Of a DNA stretch of 8,390 nt, positions 1 through 6,386 are shown piece after piece. Origin of the DNA: Anaerolineales bacterium (lineage in GTDB: Bacteria > Chloroflexota > Anaerolineae > Anaerolineales > Villigracilaceae); contig JADLCG010000281.1 of the NCBI GenBank assembly GCA_020847355.1, positions 1 to 8,390 on the forward strand. The letters are read 5' to 3'. The position numbers and the translations under genes were made by a program. The notes under the pieces are model-generated. The model searched no databases, was not told the origin of the DNA, and saw only the letters and a list, made by a program, of their open reading frames with translations. How positions within the stretch are numbered: position 1 is the stretch's first letter; every line of letters begins with the position of its first letter.

Positions 1-265
1 CTTTGCGATTCCGCACGCTGGCAAGTTGATCGTCGTTCATCTCGCCCACGGATTCGCCATCCAGAATATATTCGCCGGAAGTGGGACGATCCAAACAGCC
101 CAGCGTATTCATCATCGTAGATTTGCCTGAGCCGGAAGGTCCCATAATCGAAACGATTTCGCCGCGCTGGACTTTGAAAGAAACGCCGCGCAAGGCTTCC
201 ACGTCAATTTCGCCCATGCGATAGGTTTTTCTCAATTCGCGGGCTTCAATTACCCAATCCTCCAT
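1..265 (-). CDS. ABC transporter ATP-binding protein, MacB/LolD type (partial, N-terminal 88 residues)
   Basis: This is the nucleotide-binding subunit of an ABC exporter, which would hydrolyse ATP on the cytoplasmic face to drive a partner permease. The visible part starts MEDWVIEARELRKTYRMG and contains an ALRGVSF segment followed by a complete Walker A motif, GPSGSGKST, then MMNTLGCLDRPTSGEY, the typical continuation in the MacB/LolD/YknY subfamily. The Q-loop, signature motif and Walker B lie beyond the left edge, so the gene is truncated by the window and not broken. The ATG at 263-265 is preceded five bases away by a perfect GGAGG, which sits inside the last codons of the adaptor gene just upstream; the two genes are separated by one base. 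The adaptor neighbour makes a MacAB or YknXYZ-like tripartite exporter most likely. The substrate cannot be read from the sequence. Confidence 0.93.
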   Translation of the reverse strand, partial: MEDWVIEARELRKTYRMGEIDVEALRGVSFKVQRGEIVSIMGPSGSGKSTMMNTLGCLDRPTSGEYILDGESVGEMNDDQLASVRNRK

Positions 266-266
266 C

Positions 267-1526
267 CTAGCCTCCAAACATGAGCATGTTCATTGTCGGC
301 GGATTGAGAATGATCGGATCGCCTGCTTTGATATCGCCTTTGGTTAAAACGCTTTGCGTATCGGAAGAAGCGCCAAGTTCTACTTTAACCTGAACCGGTT
401 GACCGTTGACCAAGAGATAAACGACGCGTTCGCCATTCACCAAGCGAACCGCCCGATTCGGAATCAAAATTACATCTTTGACTTCATTCACCACGATATT
501 CACTGCGGCGGTCATCCCGGGCTTAACGGCTTCGTCCGCATTGGTGATTTGAACCGTCACCGTGAAATTGACCACGCCTTGCACAGTATCGCCCGCCTGC
601 CCCACTTGAACGACTTCGCCTTCGTAAGTTTTGCCGATAATTGCGTCAAAGGTCAAAGTCGCGGCTTGACCGACGCTAATCGTGTTGATGTCCACTTCTG
701 AGACTTGCACATCTACCAACAAGTTCGATAGATCGTCCACGCGGAAGGCAGTTGTGCCAGCATTGACTTGATCGCCCACAAACGGGAAGGCTTGCGTCAC
801 CACGCCGCTAAACGGAGCGACAATCAGCGCTTGCGCCAAAGTTGCTTTTGCCGCCGCCACGCGCGCCTCAGCCGCCGCCACCTCCGCCGGGTCGGCGCCA
901 TCTTTCACGCGCTCATAAGCGCGCTTCGCATCGTTAAGTTTCGCTTCCGCCAAAGCCAATTTTTGGTCGGCGTCTTTGATCGTCTCGGCATCCGCATAAC
1001 CTTTGACATAGCGAACTTTAGGCACACCATGATCTAAATAAGTTTCCGTAATGGTTATTTTTCCGTTCAACCCTTTGCGATAGTTATACGCCTTTTCATA
1101 AGCGTCTTCCGCCGCGTCTAAATCTCTGGCGGCTTGGGCGCGAGCCGTATCAGAATCCAGCAAATCCTCCAAGGCTTTTTGCGCCGTTACCAAATCCGCT
1201 TCCGCCATAATCACGCTCTGATTAAGCGATTGCTTATCGAGACTGGCTAAAATATCGCCGCGCGCAATCTGCTGACCAACCTCCGCATTCACCGCCCCAA
1301 CCGTGCCAGTCGTGGACCAAGTCAACACGGCGCTTTGCTTGGCGCGGACCGTTCCAGTCGCGCCGACCACCGCCGCCAAATCGCCGCGTTCCGCTTTGGC
1401 AGTTTGATACGTCTCTGGCGCTTCGCCTTGATTAAATACCGCAAAAAGCGCGGCGATCACAATCACGCCAATCACGCCGACAACGATCCAGGTTTTTCTG
1501 GAAAACTTTGCAAAAAATTTCTTCAT
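267..1526 (-). CDS. Membrane-fusion / adaptor subunit of an ABC exporter (MacA/HlyD/YknX family)
   Basis: This is a periplasmic-adaptor-type protein that would link the ABC permease to the outside of the cell. Numbering is from the ATG at 1526 (419 aa), chosen because GGAG lies nine bases upstream; an in-frame TTG at 1541 would add five residues but falls just next to that ribosome site. Residues 12-31 form one hydrophobic anchor. Residues 58-97 are the first half of the biotinyl-lipoyl domain (GTVGAVNAEVGQQIARGD). Residues 100-148 and 181-230 are Ala/Glu/Lys-rich coiled-coil helices. Residues 233-265 (LIVAPFSGVVTQAF) complete the lipoyl domain, 269-347 form the beta-barrel domain with the typical VKPGMTAAVNI, and about 350-419 form the membrane-proximal domain. 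The hairpin is interrupted at about 150-180 by a non-helical stretch, which is uncommon for MacA. The adaptor precedes the ATPase by one base. If the host is monoderm, as inferred, it resembles YknX-type adaptors that work without an outer-membrane channel. Confidence 0.92.
   Translation of the reverse strand: MKKFFAKFSRKTWIVVGVIGVIVIAALFAVFNQGEAPETYQTAKAERGDLAAVVGATGTVRAKQSAVLTWSTTGTVGAVNAEVGQQIARGDILASLDKQSLNQSVIMAEADLVTAQKALEDLLDSDTARAQAARDLDAAEDAYEKAYNYRKGLNGKITITETYLDHGVPKVRYVKGYADAETIKDADQKLALAEAKLNDAKRAYERVKDGADPAEVAAAEARVAAAKATLAQALIVAPFSGVVTQAFPFVGDQVNAGTTAFRVDDLSNLLVDVQVSEVDINTISVGQAATLTFDAIIGKTYEGEVVQVGQAGDTVQGVVNFTVTVQITNADEAVKPGMTAAVNIVVNEVKDVILIPNRAVRLVNGERVVYLLVNGQPVQVKVELGASSDTQSVLTKGDIKAGDPIILNPPTMNMLMFGG
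271..275 (-). promoter_or_regulatory. Shine-Dalgarno of the ABC ATPase gene, embedded in the adaptor's 3' end
   Basis: Minus-strand GGAGG lies five bases before the ATPase ATG. The same bases encode the terminal Phe-Gly-Gly codons of the adaptor, so translation of the two subunits is probably coupled. Confidence 0.75.
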
Positions 1527-1535
1527 ATTCTTATG

Positions 1536-1539
1536 CTCC
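1536..1539 (-). promoter_or_regulatory. Shine-Dalgarno deciding the adaptor start
   Basis: Minus-strand GGAG is nine bases before the ATG at 1524-1526. It practically abuts the alternative TTG at 1539-1541, which therefore cannot use it, so the ATG start giving MKKFFAKFSRK is preferred. Confidence 0.6.
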
Positions 1540-1560
1540 AAAGATTTAAGCTAGTGATAG

Positions 1561-1589
1561 AGTATACGCTTTTCAGCGCATAAAGTTAA
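1561..1589 (-). promoter_or_regulatory. Sigma-70-like promoter for the exporter genes
   Basis: Read on the minus strand, the -35 is TTAACT (1584-1589, four of six consensus matches), the spacer is exactly 17 bases, and the -10 is TATACT (1561-1566, five of six). Transcription would start roughly seven bases downstream and give a leader of about 30 bases that includes the GGAG site. The spacer holds a small CGCT-GAAA-AGCG inverted repeat. A TTGACG (1591-1596) just upstream looks good as a -35 but is 24 bases from the -10, too far to pair with it. This is pattern-based only. Confidence 0.5.
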
Positions 1590-1733
1590 TCGTCAATTGT
1601 GGATATTTTATGGAGAGTTCATCCGCCGCATCCATTCTACTGGACAAGTCGTCAGCGCAACGATTTCCCAGCGTGGACTCTAATACAGGCTTAATAAAAA
1701 AAAACGCCCACGCCCGAAACGAAAAAAACCGTT

Positions 1734-1742
1734 TGTTATAAT
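1734..1742 (+). promoter_or_regulatory. Extended -10 promoter of the six-gene operon, giving a probable leaderless mRNA
   Basis: The sequence TGTTATAAT is a perfect extended -10 (TGn plus TATAAT). No convincing -35 is seen 16-18 bases upstream, which is common for extended -10 promoters. The TATAAT ends seven bases before the ATG at 1750, so a transcript starting at the usual distance would begin at or next to the start codon. No Shine-Dalgarno could fit. The A-rich run at 1694-1730 could act as an UP-like element. Confidence 0.55.
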
Positions 1743-1749
1743 CGCAAGC

Positions 1750-3030
1750 ATGTTTCGTTACGCCATTCGCGGGCTGGAGTTCACGCTCATCTTCTTCATC
1801 TTTGCCGCCATCTTCAGCTACAGCGCCCCGCCGCTCACCGATCAAATCGAAAAAATCCGCGCCTACACCCGCGATCTTGAATTCAACTACGTCGCGTGGA
1901 CAGCCGACGCCGCCTTACTCAAACTGCAAGCCAACTCCATCGGCGCCGAACAAACCCTCAGCCGCGAAGAGCAAAAAGTCATCGTCGCGCAATATTTACG
2001 CATCACCCAAAAGATTTTGGACGAAGAAAACCAACTTCAACAAATTTATTCAGATCCAAACATCTCCGATAAAGAAGCCGCCTCCGCAAACCTGCGCGCA
2101 ACGCTCACGGCGGATTACGCCGAGCAAAATAAACTCGCTCCATTTGCCGAAGCAATTCTCCAAGAACAAGTCAGCGTCATCCTCAAAGAACTTGGGTTCA
2201 CCGCCTTCGGGCAACCCATCCCCAGCCTGCTTTATCATTCCACGCCGTTGCCTTACGCGCTGATCGTCTCGCCGCGCAGTCGCATCGAACAAATCGCCAA
2301 CATCTCGCTCGATACGCGTATCACAGTGGACGAACAAGCCAAATTGGAAACCGAAATTGATCAAGCCCTGAATACCTCTTCCCTCGTTGTGCCAGTGGGC
2401 GGCATTGGCGTTTACCCCACTATGGTCATGCGCACCACAGACCTACGCTGGTTGCTCAACACCATCTCACACGAATGGATTCACAACTACCTAACCCTGC
2501 GCCCGCTCGGATTTTTATATTCATCCAACGATCCAGCCATCCGCACGATGAACGAAACCACCGCTTCCATCGCCGGAGATGAAATTGGCGCGCTCGTCTT
2601 TCAGAAATATTATCCCGAACTTGCCAACGCCTCATCCTTAACTTCAGGCTTGATTCTCGATCCTTTCGGCATTCCCCACGCTGACGCCAAGACGCAACAA
2701 ACCACGTTCGATTTCCGCGCCGAGATGTATCTCACCCGCGTCACCGCCGAAGAATTTCTCACAGCCGGAAAAATAGAAGAAGCCGAAACCTACATGGAAA
2801 GCCGCCGCCAAATCTTCCTTCAAAATGGCTATCTGATTCGGAAAATCAACCAAGCTTATTTTGCATTCTACGGCGCTTATGCAGATTCGCCCGGCGGCGC
2901 GGCTGGCGAAGACCCGGTCGGTCCGGCCGTGCGTGCATTGCGCGCCCAAAGCCAAACCCTCGCGGATTTTGTCAACGCCATTTCATGGATGACTGATTTC
3001 AACCAGCTTCAAACCGCAATTCAGAAATAA
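1750..3030 (+). CDS. Membrane-anchored putative zinc metallopeptidase (HEWIH motif)
   Basis: I cannot assign this 426-residue protein to a named family, but it has the marks of a zinc peptidase. Residues 8-25 are a hydrophobic N-terminal segment (signal anchor or uncleaved signal), so the bulk is probably outside the cytoplasm. Residues 30-145 are largely charged and helical. At 239-245 it reads ISHEWIH, an HExxH motif with zinc ligands His241 and His245 and catalytic Glu242. It is followed by NETTAS, in which Glu269 is a plausible third ligand, as in gluzincins where a glutamate sits in a downstream helix (compare NEGFA in M1 peptidases, though the spacing here, 23 residues, is longer than the M1 18). 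The C-terminal INQAYFAFYGAYADS and GPAVRALRAQS stretches look like conserved blocks. It heads an operon, 12 bases before a lipoprotein gene. It has no Shine-Dalgarno and probably a leaderless start. Alternative: a catalytically inactive relative. Confidence 0.75.
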   Translation: MFRYAIRGLEFTLIFFIFAAIFSYSAPPLTDQIEKIRAYTRDLEFNYVAWTADAALLKLQANSIGAEQTLSREEQKVIVAQYLRITQKILDEENQLQQIYSDPNISDKEAASANLRATLTADYAEQNKLAPFAEAILQEQVSVILKELGFTAFGQPIPSLLYHSTPLPYALIVSPRSRIEQIANISLDTRITVDEQAKLETEIDQALNTSSLVVPVGGIGVYPTMVMRTTDLRWLLNTISHEWIHNYLTLRPLGFLYSSNDPAIRTMNETTASIAGDEIGALVFQKYYPELANASSLTSGLILDPFGIPHADAKTQQTTFDFRAEMYLTRVTAEEFLTAGKIEEAETYMESRRQIFLQNGYLIRKINQAYFAFYGAYADSPGGAAGEDPVGPAVRALRAQSQTLADFVNAISWMTDFNQLQTAIQK

Positions 3031-3042
3031 TCACGAGTACAA

Positions 3043-4275
3043 ATGAAATTTATCTATTCCCTCAGTTTTCTATTCTGCGCCAGTTTTCTTTTAAGCGCGT
3101 GCGCTTCTCAAACTCAAACGCCCGCAACAGGCACAGCAACTTCCGCGCCAATTATCGCCACGCCCACTGCCGCAGTTTCTTGCTCCGCTGTTTCTGTAAT
3201 GCCCACGCCCGTTCTGGATAACTCAGTGATTCCAGCCGTCAGCGGCGCAGATTTTTCGATTGGACCGGCCGATGCGGCGGTGACATTAATTGAGTATTGC
3301 GATTTTCAATCGGCGGGTTGCGCCGAACAGGCGCAAATCATTGACGCGCTTTTGAAAAATCACGAACTGGATCTACGCTTCATCTTTCGCCCGCTAGCCT
3401 TAGCCGGAGCATTAGATAAATCAGACAAAGCCTTCATGGCGGCAATCTCAGCCAATGAGCAGGGAAAATTTTGGGAGATGTACAACTTGCTCTTCGCCAA
3501 ACAAGCGGAATGGACGACCCTTCCGCCGAAAGAATTTGAGCCTTGGCTTCTCAAAGAATCTGCCGCGCTCGGCATGGATGCGGAACAACTCTCAGCGGGG
3601 TTGAATGCTCCAGAAACCAGAACCAAAATGATCTCCACGATGGAGGCGATCAAAAAATTAAATCTGCCCGCCATTCCGCTGATCCTCATCAATGGCACGC
3701 TCCAGCCCTCTTATCTATTAGATTATCCAAGTTTGAACGATACGGTAGGATTGATTGCGCTCGGGCAAAAACAATTTTCGCAATGTCCGCCCTTCATGGT
3801 GGATACTGCCAAAAATTATGTCGCCATGTTGCATACCGAAAAAGGCGCTATCGTAATTCAACTCTTCGCTAAAGAAGCGCCGTTGGCTGTCAATTCATTC
3901 ATTTTTTTGGCAAAAGAAAACTGGTTCGATAACGCGCCTTTTCATCGCGTGATCCCCGGCTTTGTGGCGCAAAGCGGCGACCCCAGCGGAACAGGCAGAG
4001 GCAACCCGGGCTACTTTTTCAAAACTGAATTGAACGCCTTAATGTTTGACGCGCCGGGCATGGTGGGGATGGCAAACTCCGGTCCGGATACGAATGGGAG
4101 TCAGTTCTTCATCACTTTCGCGCCCGAACCGAGTTTGAACGGCAAATATACGATCTTCGGAAAAGTCATCAGCGGTTTGGAAGTTGCCGAAAGCCTCACG
4201 CCGCGTAACCCTGCCGAAAACCCCAATGCGCCCAACGGCGATAAAATTCTCAGCGTGGAAATCAAAGAGCAATGA
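3043..4275 (+). CDS. Lipoprotein fusing a thioredoxin/DsbA-like domain to a cyclophilin-type peptidyl-prolyl isomerase
   Basis: This is a two-domain extracytoplasmic folding factor of 410 residues. The first 20 residues are a lipoprotein signal with lipobox LSAC, so Cys20 would be lipidated. A Ser/Thr/Pro/Ala-rich linker runs to about residue 60. Residues 66-245 match the DsbA/thioredoxin_4 type: GPADAAVTLIEYCDFQ, GKFWEMYNLLF, and a probable cis-proline at LPAIPLILING (Pro212). The usual CPYC site reads SAGC (Ser90, Cys93), so one catalytic cysteine is missing, while Cys86 lies just upstream. Residues 254-408 are a cyclophilin: FHRVIPGFVAQSGD contains the counterparts of human CypA Arg55, Phe60 and Gln63 (Arg302, Phe307, Gln310), followed by GSQFFITFA and LNGKYTIFGKV. 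The tryptophan that binds cyclosporin in CypA appears to be replaced. The PPIase domain looks active; classical oxidoreductase activity is doubtful. The stop codon overlaps the next start as ATGA. Confidence 0.9.
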   Translation: MKFIYSLSFLFCASFLLSACASQTQTPATGTATSAPIIATPTAAVSCSAVSVMPTPVLDNSVIPAVSGADFSIGPADAAVTLIEYCDFQSAGCAEQAQIIDALLKNHELDLRFIFRPLALAGALDKSDKAFMAAISANEQGKFWEMYNLLFAKQAEWTTLPPKEFEPWLLKESAALGMDAEQLSAGLNAPETRTKMISTMEAIKKLNLPAIPLILINGTLQPSYLLDYPSLNDTVGLIALGQKQFSQCPPFMVDTAKNYVAMLHTEKGAIVIQLFAKEAPLAVNSFIFLAKENWFDNAPFHRVIPGFVAQSGDPSGTGRGNPGYFFKTELNALMFDAPGMVGMANSGPDTNGSQFFITFAPEPSLNGKYTIFGKVISGLEVAESLTPRNPAENPNAPNGDKILSVEIKEQ

Positions 4276-5501
4276 CGCAGAACAAATCAACGCCCTGGGG
4301 CGCGATCTCCATCTTCACGCTGATCGCTTTCGGCTTGGTCGTCTTTGCGGCAATCGCTTTCATTATGGGGACTATCTCTGTGATTGATCTACTCGGAGAA
4401 AAATCTCAACCTGTAGTGGGCATGATCGTGGCTTTTTCAGCCGGCGCTGAGTTTTTGATTTTGCTCATTTGCGCTTGGTTTATCCTCCAAAAAATAATGG
4501 GCAAAGAAACTGCCGAACAAAACCTGCAATTCGCTCCGCCCGCTTGGTTAGCGTCAACGCTCATCGCGCTCATTTGTATTGCCTTGATTTTTGGCGCGCT
4601 TGGCATAATCGCGAAAAATATCTATCTGACTTGGGTTATCCTCCCCGCCGCCACATTATTCGTCATCATTCCGCCGCTGTTGCTCTTCATCAGTATTGGC
4701 GCGCGTAAATTGGAGTTAGGCGCGCAATGGCGCGTTTGGGGAACGCTTGGGCTGGGGCTAACCTTAAGTCCGGCGCTAATGATCTTTTTAGAAATGCTGA
4801 TCTTAGGCTTGATCTGGCTAGGATTGGCGCTTCTTTCTTCCCTTCAGCCGGGGAAGTTGCAAGAACTTCAACATCTCGGAAAGTTATTGCTCGATGAAAC
4901 CAATGAAAGCGCATTATTTTTCGCGCTCAGAAATTATCTAACCAACCCGCGCGTGCTGATCGGCGTTTTCGGTTATCTTTCCTTGCTCGTGCCGATGATC
5001 GAAGAACTGTTCAAGCCGTTGGCGGTTTGGCTGTTTGCGCGCAAGATCGAAACTCCCGCGCAAGGCTTTACGCTAGGCTTGTTAAGCGGCGGCGCATTTG
5101 CGTTAATTGAAAGTTTGAACGCCAGCGCAGAAGCTTCCGAAACTTGGCTAGTCGTCGGCATCGTGCGCGCCGGAGCGAGTTTGCTTCACATTCTGCTGAC
5201 TGGGTTGATGGGTTATGCCATTGTCGGCGCATTCAAGGAAAAGAAAATTTGGCGCCTCCTGCTTACTTATGGCGCGGTGGTTGCCATACATGGATTATGG
5301 AACGCCTGCGCGCTGAGCGCAAGTCTCTTTGAGAGCGGAGAACTTCTCGGCAAGCCGGAGTGGCTATTTTTTCTACCCGCCTCAATTTCTGGAATTATTG
5401 CGCTAAGCCTCGGCATGTTCATTTTGCTCTTCATCGCAAATCGTAAATTCCGCTCGCAAACTCAACTTACAATAGTAGAACCGCTCAAAGATACCGAGTA
5501 A
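4272..5501 (+). CDS. PrsW-family intramembrane protease
   Basis: This is a polytopic membrane protein of 409 residues with about nine or ten hydrophobic segments (for example 13-40, 50-73, 92-113, 119-142, 157-189, 228-255). The C-terminal half carries the PrsW signature: EELFK (Glu244-Glu245...Lys248), FALIE (Phe276...Glu280), a membrane His306 in LLHILLTGLMGYA, and His340 in AIHGLWNA. These residues are known from PrsW/CPBP-type proteases to form the active site. In Bacillus subtilis PrsW makes the first cut in the anti-sigma factor RsiW; no sigma/anti-sigma pair is visible here, so the substrate is unknown. The long hydrophobic N-terminal extension before the PrsW core is not a part I recognise. 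The start codon overlaps the lipoprotein stop (ATGA), indicating translational coupling. Only a weak GAG lies upstream. Confidence 0.88.
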   Translation: MTQNKSTPWGAISIFTLIAFGLVVFAAIAFIMGTISVIDLLGEKSQPVVGMIVAFSAGAEFLILLICAWFILQKIMGKETAEQNLQFAPPAWLASTLIALICIALIFGALGIIAKNIYLTWVILPAATLFVIIPPLLLFISIGARKLELGAQWRVWGTLGLGLTLSPALMIFLEMLILGLIWLGLALLSSLQPGKLQELQHLGKLLLDETNESALFFALRNYLTNPRVLIGVFGYLSLLVPMIEELFKPLAVWLFARKIETPAQGFTLGLLSGGAFALIESLNASAEASETWLVVGIVRAGASLLHILLTGLMGYAIVGAFKEKKIWRLLLTYGAVVAIHGLWNACALSASLFESGELLGKPEWLFFLPASISGIIALSLGMFILLFIANRKFRSQTQLTIVEPLKDTE

Positions 5502-5504
5502 AAT
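5499..5504 (+). promoter_or_regulatory. Possible internal -10 element next to the trmI start
   Basis: TAAAAT ends six bases before the trmI ATG, mirroring the TATAAT placement at the operon start. There is no convincing -35 and no TG extension. Together with the lack of a good Shine-Dalgarno, it could allow a leaderless internal transcript. It overlaps the end of the PrsW-family gene and may be chance AT richness around a stop codon. Confidence 0.25.
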
Positions 5505-5510
5505 AACTTT

Positions 5511-6386
5511 ATGACCTATTCATCCACTGCCCGCGAGGGCGATATTGCTCAACTTGTCGGCTTGAATCACAAAAATTTCATCTTCTCGCTCAAAGTCGGC
5601 GGGGATTTTCAAACGCATCGCGGCGTGATCAAACATGACGAACTGATTGGCAAGCCGTGGGGTTCGCAAGTTTTTAGCCATTTAGGATCGCCGTTTTTTC
5701 TGCTTCAGCCTGCGCTGGGCGATATTCTGATGGATTTACCGCGCAACACTCAAATTCTTTACCCCAAAGATATCGGCTTTATCCTCGTCACTATGGGCGT
5801 TGCGCCCGGTCAGCGTGTGATGGAAGCTGGAACTGGCTCAGGCTCAATGACGATTGCGCTCGCCACCGCCGTGGGCGCAGAAGGGCGCGTGACTTCTTAT
5901 GAACAACGCGCAGATATGCAAAACCTTGCGCGAAAAAATGTAGAGCGCGTGGGGCTCGCCGCGCGCGTGGATTTCAAACTGCGCGACATTCAATTGGGTT
6001 TTGACGAAACTGACGCAGACGCATTCTTCCTCGACGTGCCGAATCCGTATGATTACATTGGGCAAGTGCGCGCCGCGCTCAAACCCGGCGGTTTCTTCTG
6101 CACGCTAATTCCCACCTTCAATCAAGTCGAAAAAACTTTATACGCTTTACGCCAAAACAAATTTGCATTTGTAGAAGTCTGCGAAATCTTATTGCGCTAT
6201 TTCAAGCCAGAACCAAGCCGCTTACGTCCGGTGGATCGGATGGTGGCGCACACTGGATTCTTAATCTTCGGGCGGCGCATTGAACCCAGCCTAGACCCAC
6301 GCGGATTAGAATTAGCCAACGAAGCCGGGGTTGGCTCGATGCAAGAGGCGAAACCTGCGCCCACAAAGGAAGCGGAAAATGTTTAG
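5511..6386 (+). CDS. trmI: tRNA (adenine-58-N1)-methyltransferase, TrmI family
   Basis: This enzyme transfers methyl from S-adenosylmethionine to N1 of adenine 58 in the T-loop of tRNAs, working as a homotetramer in the cytoplasm. The 291-residue protein has the family layout: an N-terminal small beta domain (about 1-75, with HRGVIKHDELIGKPWG), the linker motif QILYPKDIGFI (Tyr84-Pro85-Lys86-Asp87), the SAM-binding loop EAGTGSGSMT (105-114), SYE (129-131) at the end of the second strand binding the ribose, and LDVPNP with Asp175 in the place of the catalytic aspartate of Thermus TrmI. The C-terminal HTGFLIFGRR block also matches TrmI. The tail after about 260 (Glu, Ala, Pro rich) is probably disordered. 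The ATG lies nine bases after the PrsW-family gene and has no strong ribosome site. The last eight bases overlap the next gene. Confidence 0.93.
   Translation: MTYSSTAREGDIAQLVGLNHKNFIFSLKVGGDFQTHRGVIKHDELIGKPWGSQVFSHLGSPFFLLQPALGDILMDLPRNTQILYPKDIGFILVTMGVAPGQRVMEAGTGSGSMTIALATAVGAEGRVTSYEQRADMQNLARKNVERVGLAARVDFKLRDIQLGFDETDADAFFLDVPNPYDYIGQVRAALKPGGFFCTLIPTFNQVEKTLYALRQNKFAFVEVCEILLRYFKPEPSRLRPVDRMVAHTGFLIFGRRIEPSLDPRGLELANEAGVGSMQEAKPAPTKEAENV
6366..6370 (+). promoter_or_regulatory. Shine-Dalgarno deciding the start of the zinc-ribbon protein
   Basis: AAGGA is eight bases before the ATG at 6379-6381, inside the end of trmI. It supports that start over the in-frame ATG at 6331, which would add 16 basic residues encoded entirely within trmI. 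Confidence 0.55.

Noticed and set aside
354..1037. Plus-strand open frames opposite the adaptor gene
   Set aside because: They are antisense to a clearly recognisable protein; their products are His/Arg/Asn-rich in the way of antisense translations and show no domain.
1690..1730. A-rich runs as a possible terminator for minus-strand transcription
   Set aside because: No stable GC-rich stem precedes the T tract on the minus strand; the A runs fit better as part of the operon promoter region.
1573..1845. Minus-strand open frame of 90 codons across the divergent intergenic region
   Set aside because: It overlaps the promoter and the 5' end of the metallopeptidase-like gene, has a low-complexity basic/acidic product with no recognisable domain, and no ribosome site.
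1802..2263. Plus-strand frame of 153 codons inside the metallopeptidase-like gene
   Set aside because: The product is almost entirely Pro, Ser, Lys and Thr, typical of an out-of-frame reading of this gene.
6331..6378. Upstream ATG extending the zinc-ribbon protein by 16 residues
   Set aside because: The extension lies wholly within trmI, has no good ribosome site, and the ATG at 6379 has AAGGA at suitable spacing.
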